NCBI RefSeq assembly: GCF_042686195.1
Contig: NZ_JBHUOQ010000001.1
Span: forward strand, 1,554,429 to 1,618,428
Reading direction: 5' to 3'
Origin: Corticicoccus populi
GTDB lineage: Bacteria; Bacillota; Bacilli; Staphylococcales; Salinicoccaceae
DNA length: 64,000 bases
The notes beneath the pieces were generated by a model. The model saw only the letters and a program-made list of their open reading frames with translations. It had not been told where the DNA came from and did not search any database. Each line of letters opens with the position of its first letter. Position 1 is the first letter of the stretch. The position numbers and the translations under genes were made by a program. Positions 59,874-64,000 of the stretch are shown here, piece after piece.

Positions 59874-60681
59874 AGAAACCGCCCCCTTCTTTCGCAGGTG
59901 GTAGCATCGTCCAATGCTTCTTGAACAAGTCATCGAGTTCATCGAGTGAAATTTCCTTAAACAGTTTACCGGAATACGTTACAGATATATTTCCTGTCTC
60001 TTCCGAAACGACTACTGTAAATGCATCTGTGACTTCGGAAATCCCTACTGCAGCACGATGACGTGTCCCAAGACTTTTAGCGATTTTATTACTTTCCGAA
60101 AGCGGAAGATAACTTGCCGCTGTATCAATCTTGTCTCCACTTATAATCATTGCACCGTCATGGAGCGGCGTATTTGGAATGAAAATATTAATTAACAATT
60201 CACTCGTAATATTCGCATCAATTGGAATACCTGTTTCACTGTATTCCTTCAGGCCGGTATCTTTTTCAAAGACAATCAAAGCACCGATTCGTCTTTTAGC
60301 CATATACCTGATCGCTTTAATCATTGCTTCACGCAGCTTGTCATGTTCACCCGCACCATTCGTAGAGTTCGAGCGGAATAAACTTCCCCGTCCGAGCTGC
60401 TCAAGCGCCCGTCGGAATTCAGGCTGGAATATTACAATAATCGCAAGAAAACCCCATTCCAGTACGGTATCGAAAATTTCCGTCGTGGTGGTTAAGTTAA
60501 AGAAATTACTTAATGCACGTCCGACAAGTATAAAGATAATACCTTTAATTAATTGTATCGCTTTTGTACCTTTTAATACTGTCAGCAGCAAATACAACAC
60601 GTACCAGACGATTAACAGATCGACAATACTTGTAATAATATTTGCTGTTGTTAAATTTTCAAACAAACTTTCAGTCTGCAT
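59860..60681 (-). CDS. cdaA: Membrane diadenylate cyclase CdaA
   Basis: 273 aa. Three N-terminal spans (TANIITSIVDLLIVWYVLYLLL, GIIFILVGRALSNFF, LEWGFLAIIVIF) and a DisA_N domain with DGA (NTPLHDGAMIISGD) and RHR (GTRHRAAVGIS) motifs. It makes c-di-AMP from two ATP and is essential in many Firmicutes. ATG at 60681 with AAAGGATCG upstream. It starts 14 bases after the end of a XRE/TPR gene, so they share a transcript. Confidence 0.96.
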   Translation of the reverse strand: MQTESLFENLTTANIITSIVDLLIVWYVLYLLLTVLKGTKAIQLIKGIIFILVGRALSNFFNLTTTTEIFDTVLEWGFLAIIVIFQPEFRRALEQLGRGSLFRSNSTNGAGEHDKLREAMIKAIRYMAKRRIGALIVFEKDTGLKEYSETGIPIDANITSELLINIFIPNTPLHDGAMIISGDKIDTAASYLPLSESNKIAKSLGTRHRAAVGISEVTDAFTVVVSEETGNISVTYSGKLFKEISLDELDDLFKKHWTMLPPAKEGGGFFARK

Positions 60682-60695
60682 AATGCCGATCCTTT

Positions 60696-61652
60696 CTATT
60701 GATTCATCAGCCCGTTCAATTTATCCTCCAATTCTCCGTAAAGCACCGAAGATAATTCATCAAGTCCAGATTTATCAATTGTATTCTTTAAATTTTTGAA
60801 ACAGGAAACACTCTCTTGTATTCTCCCGAGTTTAAACTTGCTGTAGCAGACAAAAAGATCAGCATCTGCTGTCCCTTCCATCTCTGTCAGTATTAATACT
60901 TCCTGAAAGTCATTCAACCTTGTCAGAATCTTAACTTTCAAAAGAATCCGCGACTCTCTCTTATAATCAATATGCAGAATTTCAGACTGTTTTTCAAGCC
61001 TCTCAATTAAACGCTTAGATGTAATATACTCTCCTATTAAATAATAACATTTTGACATGTTATGTAATAGTCTAATTACTTCAAGGTCCATATTATTAGA
61101 CCGGGAAACCTCTAAGAGCACATCCTCAAGATAATCCAATGCCTCTATGTATTTTCCTTTTTCGGTCAGAAGCTCACACTTCAATTCCACAGCATCAATA
61201 TGTACCTGATTATAAGATACTGCCTCAAGCTTTGTAAGTGCCTTATCTATATTGTAGACAGCTTTCTCTATTCTCCCCTCATGGTAATAAAATTTTGCAT
61301 ATATTAAATGAATGCGCCCACATTCTGCAGATGGTACCTCTGCAAGTTTTTCATATTCTTTTGATATGAACTCATGTATATGTTCAAAATCTGAATTCCG
61401 TACCCTCTGCTCATAATACGTAATCTCTCTTAATACTTCTACATCATTATATTTAAACTGTGAGACCTCAGTCATAAAGTCATTAATATCACACCTCAGC
61501 CTCTCACTAAGCTTAATAAGGACATTGGTTGATGGATGGACACTACCTTTTTCAATCAAACTTAAATACGTTCTTGAGATAATTCCATCGGCTAACTCTT
61601 CCTGAGTCAGGTTATTATTATTTCTAATTTCTTTAATCCTTCTGCCGATCAT
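60696..61652 (-). CDS. XRE-HTH regulator with TPR-like repeats
   Basis: 318 aa. Lambda-Cro-type HTH at residues 3-58 (MIGRRIKEIRNNNNLTQEELADGIISRTYLSLIEKG); the rest is helical with TPR-like pieces (HLIYAKFYYHEGRIEKAVYNIDKAL; YIEALDYLEDVLLEV). The layout resembles the RRNPP peptide sensors, but those bind short signal peptides and no such small gene was seen nearby. Start 61652 with AAAGGAG. It is the first gene of the cdaA operon, which suggests a tie to c-di-AMP. Confidence 0.83.
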   Translation of the reverse strand: MIGRRIKEIRNNNNLTQEELADGIISRTYLSLIEKGSVHPSTNVLIKLSERLRCDINDFMTEVSQFKYNDVEVLREITYYEQRVRNSDFEHIHEFISKEYEKLAEVPSAECGRIHLIYAKFYYHEGRIEKAVYNIDKALTKLEAVSYNQVHIDAVELKCELLTEKGKYIEALDYLEDVLLEVSRSNNMDLEVIRLLHNMSKCYYLIGEYITSKRLIERLEKQSEILHIDYKRESRILLKVKILTRLNDFQEVLILTEMEGTADADLFVCYSKFKLGRIQESVSCFKNLKNTIDKSGLDELSSVLYGELEDKLNGLMNQ

Positions 61653-61796
61653 AAAAGGTACTCCTTTCAACTTACCTTAATAATATCAAAAATAAAATTT
61701 TTCAACAATTCACGAGGATGTCTCCACTGCAGATTTAATTGACAAGTGATTTACTATTTATCATACTATAAATATACACAGTGAGGGGTGTTCTAC

Positions 61797-62261
61797 ATGA
61801 AAAAATTATTGGTTATTGATAACCTGCCGCAGCTAAAGAGCGTGAGTGACCCTTTTCGACTTCAATTATTAAGTATGCTCAGTGAAAAACCAAAAACAGG
61901 GCAGATGCTTGCTGACGAACTCGATATTCCACGTGCAAAAATTCATTATCATTTAAGTGAACTTTTAAAAAATGGAATTATTCTTGTCGTCAAAACTGAA
62001 GAAAAAAATAGTATTATCCAGAAATTTTATGCACCAGTTGCAAAAAAAGTCGTACCGAATATAGACTTACTCAGATATACTGAGGACGAGAAAAAAAAGG
62101 ACAGTATGTCCTACAATTTAAGTTTAAGTAAAGATGGATTAAAAGGTTTTAAGAAAGATTTGAAAAATTTTGTAAAGAAAGCATCTGAGAAGAAAGATAA
62201 AAAAGACACTAAAGATTATAAAGTTCAGATTATGCCTTTCAATGAAGATAGTGAACAATAA
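61797..62261 (+). CDS. ArsR-like winged-helix regulator
   Basis: 154 aa. A winged helix at about residues 10-75 (SVSDPFRLQLLSMLSEKPKTGQMLADELDIPRAKIHYHLSELLKNGIILVVKTEEKN) followed by a lysine-rich part. No metal-binding cysteines. Similar HTH_20 proteins regulate efflux or stress genes. ATG at 61797 has GAGGGGTG upstream; GTG at 61788 overlaps that site. Target unknown. A bidirectional terminator follows it. Confidence 0.8.
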   Translation: MKKLLVIDNLPQLKSVSDPFRLQLLSMLSEKPKTGQMLADELDIPRAKIHYHLSELLKNGIILVVKTEEKNSIIQKFYAPVAKKVVPNIDLLRYTEDEKKKDSMSYNLSLSKDGLKGFKKDLKNFVKKASEKKDKKDTKDYKVQIMPFNEDSEQ

Positions 62262-62295
62262 AAGCATGAGCTTATTATCAGGCTCATGCTTTTAT
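62259..62295. terminator. Bidirectional terminator
   Basis: TAAAAGCATGAGC (62259-62271) pairs with GCTCATGCTTTTA (62282-62294), with T after it and A before it. Confidence 0.9.
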
Positions 62296-62301
62296 TTATA
62301 A

Positions 62302-63213
62302 TTAATATCTCTGCACTTTCCCAAAAAGGTGTGCTGCAATTTCAACAGCTTTCTCAGCTGTTTTATTCTTTTCATCCAGCAGTGGATTGACTTCAACCAA
62401 ATCCATTGAAGTGATGCGCTCAGATTTATTTAAAATTCTCATAGCAAGCTGTGTTTCTGATAAACTGAGTCCCCCGTCTACAGGTGTCCCCGTTCCAGGT
62501 GTTTCAACAGGATCAAGCGCATCTACATCAAGTGATAAATGGATACCGTCAGTCTTGTCTTTTAAATAGCTGACTGCTTCTTCCATAACTGCTTTTATCC
62601 CTTTTTCCCGGATATCCACCATAGTGAAAGTTAAAATATTATTATCTTTAATATATTTTTTCTCACCTTCATCTAAATCTCTCATACCAACCAGAACAAC
62701 ATTCTCAGGTTTCACTTTCACACCATCATTATATAAATTAACCATTCTTTCATGACCGACACCACATGATGCAGCAAGCGGCATACCGTGAATATTTCCA
62801 GATGGTGACGTATGGCTGTCATTCAAATCACCGTGCGCATCATACCAGATAACCCCAAGATTTTCATAATGACTGCTGATGCCGGCGAGAGAACCGATTG
62901 CAAGAGAGTGATCTCCGCCAAGTACCAGCGGAAAATGGCCTGCTGTGATACTTTCGTCTACTGACTTTGCAAGATGTTCGTTAAAATTAAGAACTCCTTC
63001 AAAATTAAGAAGGTTGCTTTCTTCTTTTTTACTGTGCCCGGCGACATCAACTTTGAAATCACCACTTATATTTCCTTTATCATTTATATCATAACCAAGA
63101 TCCGATAATGTTTTGGAAAGTCCTGCATATCTAATTGCATCTGGTCCAAGATCAACACCCAGTTTAGGCTGACCGAATGACGTAGACGCTCCAATAATAT
63201 CCAATTTCTTCAT
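62302..63213 (-). CDS. rocF: Arginase
   Basis: 303 aa. All metal blocks are present: GGDHSLAIGS, WYDAHGDLND, HGMPLA and SLDVDALDPVETPGTGTP. It splits arginine to ornithine and urea. ATG at 63213 is preceded by GAAGGGG. It lies beside the tRNA operon as in staphylococci. Confidence 0.96.
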   Translation of the reverse strand: MKKLDIIGASTSFGQPKLGVDLGPDAIRYAGLSKTLSDLGYDINDKGNISGDFKVDVAGHSKKEESNLLNFEGVLNFNEHLAKSVDESITAGHFPLVLGGDHSLAIGSLAGISSHYENLGVIWYDAHGDLNDSHTSPSGNIHGMPLAASCGVGHERMVNLYNDGVKVKPENVVLVGMRDLDEGEKKYIKDNNILTFTMVDIREKGIKAVMEEAVSYLKDKTDGIHLSLDVDALDPVETPGTGTPVDGGLSLSETQLAMRILNKSERITSMDLVEVNPLLDEKNKTAEKAVEIAAHLFGKVQRY

Positions 63214-63339
63214 TTTAAAAACCCCTTCAAAAATAAATTGTATACCCTTTCATCATATATAAAAAAGAAGGTTTATGCAAGTGTGTATAAATATCAATTT
63301 ATACATTATATTATGCATAAAGGTTTAATGTAAATAAAA

Positions 63340-63363
63340 AAACACCTGCATATGCAGGTGTTT
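63340..63363 (-). terminator. Terminator of the rRNA/tRNA operon
   Basis: AAACACCTGCA (63340-63350), loop TA, TGCAGGTGTTT (63353-63363); the minus-strand end runs into T. Confidence 0.9.
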
Positions 63364-63367
63364 AGTA

Positions 63368-63440
63368 TGAGCCATAGAGGATTCGAACCTCTGACCCTCT
63401 GATTAAAAGTCAGATGCTCTACCGACTGAGCTAATGGCTC
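63368..63440 (-). tRNA. tRNA-Lys (UUU)
   Basis: Cloverleaf on the minus strand with anticodon loop CTTTTAA. No encoded CCA. 73 nt. Confidence 0.96.
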
Positions 63441-63446
63441 AATAAA

Positions 63447-63521
63447 TGGCTGGGCTAGAAGGATTCGAACCTTCGCATCTCGAGACCAAAACCCGATGCC
63501 TTACCGCTTGGCTATAGCCCA
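63447..63521 (-). tRNA. tRNA-Gln (UUG)
   Basis: Cloverleaf on the minus strand with anticodon loop TTTTGGT and encoded CCA. Confidence 0.95.
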
Positions 63522-63534
63522 ATATTAAATTAAA

Positions 63535-63615
63535 TGGAGGGGGGCAGATTCGAACTGCCGAACCCGAAGGAGCGGATTTACAGTCCGCCGCGTTTAGCCA
63601 CTTCGCTACCCCTCC
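63535..63615 (-). tRNA. tRNA-Tyr (GUA)
   Basis: Minus-strand cloverleaf with long variable arm and anticodon loop CTGTAAA, 81 nt. Confidence 0.95.
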
Positions 63616-63616
63616 G

Positions 63617-63692
63617 TGGTGGAGAATGACGGGTTCGAACCGCCGACCCTCTGCTTGTAAGGCAGATGCTCTCCCAGCTGAGCTAATTCTCC
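63617..63692 (-). tRNA. tRNA-Val (UAC)
   Basis: Minus-strand cloverleaf with anticodon loop CTTACAA and encoded CCA. Confidence 0.95.
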
Positions 63693-63703
63693 AAAGCTAT
63701 TTA

Positions 63704-63775
63704 TGACCCGTACGGGATTCGAACCCGTGTTACCGCCGTGAAAGGGCGGTGTCTTAACCACTTGACCAACGGGCC
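63704..63775 (-). tRNA. tRNA-Glu (UUC)
   Basis: Minus-strand cloverleaf with anticodon loop CTTTCAC, 72 nt, no encoded CCA. Confidence 0.95.
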
Positions 63776-63804
63776 AAAGTCATAAAAAAGCTGAAACTAA
63801 AAAA

Positions 63805-63879
63805 TGGCTCCACAGGTAGGATTCGAACCTACGACCGATCGGTTAACAGCCGATAGCTCTACCACTGAGCTACTGTGGA
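63805..63879 (-). tRNA. tRNA-Asn (GUU)
   Basis: Minus-strand cloverleaf with anticodon loop CTGTTAA and encoded CCA. Confidence 0.95.
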
Positions 63880-63896
63880 ATAAACCAAAAAAAATT

Positions 63897-64000
63897 TGCC
63901 TGGCAGCGCCCTACTCTTGCGGGACGTCAGTCCAACTACCATCGGCGCAGGAGAGCTTAACGGCTGTGTTCGGCATGGGAACAGGTGTGGCCTCTCCGCT
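63897..64000 (-). rRNA. 5S rRNA, 3' part
   Basis: Minus-strand 5S rRNA, recognised by the conserved end GCTGCCAGGC and the internal stretch CCCATGCCGAACAC. About 104 of some 115 bases are in the window; the 5' end is cut off. The 23S and 16S genes should follow beyond the edge. Confidence 0.93.

Noticed and set aside
63368..63879. tRNA cluster as integration site of a mobile element
   Set aside because: The tRNAs are directly downstream of 5S rRNA and end in a normal terminator; no repeated tRNA end or integrase is nearby.
1..64000. CRISPR array, insertion sequence, integrase or prophage
   Set aside because: No array of repeated 25-40 base units with spacers, no transposase or integrase, and no phage structural genes were seen.

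Overview
The window looks like a chromosomal segment of a low-GC Gram-positive coccus of the family Staphylococcaceae. The best fit is a moderately salt-tolerant genus near Jeotgalicoccus or Salinicoccus, but the genus cannot be fixed from the sequence alone. Supporting signs are a glmS gene with an intact glmS ribozyme leader, a class III fructose-1,6-bisphosphatase, a cdaA-cdaR-glmM operon, arginase next to a tRNA/rRNA operon, strong GGAGG ribosome binding sites, GTG and TTG starts, and a maltodextrin/Gfo-Idh/ThuA sugar locus of the kind known in staphylococci. I see no insertion sequence, prophage or CRISPR array.

Layout. 1-1.8 kb: tail of an unknown gene, then arsR-arsB (arsenite efflux). 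1.8-8.6 kb: small housekeeping and unknown genes (membrane proteins, glyoxalase-fold protein, acetyltransferases, DCC thiol protein, foldase-like lipoprotein, SprT-like protein, YitT protein). 8.6-12.8 kb: the most unusual part. It is a minus-strand run of a PvuRts1I/AbaSI-type modification-dependent endonuclease, a soluble ASCH protein, a membrane-anchored paralogue of that ASCH protein with a long acidic linker, and an acetyltransferase, with a divergent GIY-YIG (DUF123-type) gene. 13-18.6 kb: secreted serine hydrolase, peptide transporter dtpT with a structured leader, aldehyde dehydrogenase. 18.7-23.6 kb: a chitobiose/cellobiose PTS locus (chbG-like deacetylase and GntR regulator divergent from a GH4 enzyme and PTS IIC-IIA-IIB). 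24.4-36.2 kb: a large sugar locus with msmX ATPase, sugar isomerase-like TIM barrel, two Gfo/Idh oxidoreductases, ThuA, LacI regulator, maltodextrin ABC transporter and a divergent GH13 enzyme preceded by a terminator in its leader.

36.2-42 kb: amino acid symporter, endonuclease V-like protein, NAD(P)-binding protein, HAD phosphatase with ROK regulator, AraC regulator. 42-50 kb: a mixed accessory stretch with a phosphoesterase, Nudix, two nucleotidyltransferases (one strongly like lincosamide nucleotidyltransferase Lnu(B)), a frameshifted serine hydrolase and a small zinc-ribbon gene; fbp lies inside it. 50-63 kb: core genes glmS, an APH-fold kinase, a MFS exporter, TetR-punA-nupC (nucleoside salvage), and a XRE/TPR regulator-cdaA-cdaR-glmM operon (c-di-AMP and cell wall precursor synthesis), then an ArsR-like regulator and arginase. 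63.3-64 kb: a minus-strand rRNA operon end with tRNA Asn, Glu, Val, Tyr, Gln and Lys after 5S rRNA.

The two amino-sugar genes glmS and glmM, together with cdaA/cdaR, form the core cell-wall module. The two sugar loci carry their own operators (GntR palindromes plus a cre site; LacI sites centred on GCAAACGTTTGC), so each looks like a self-contained regulon.
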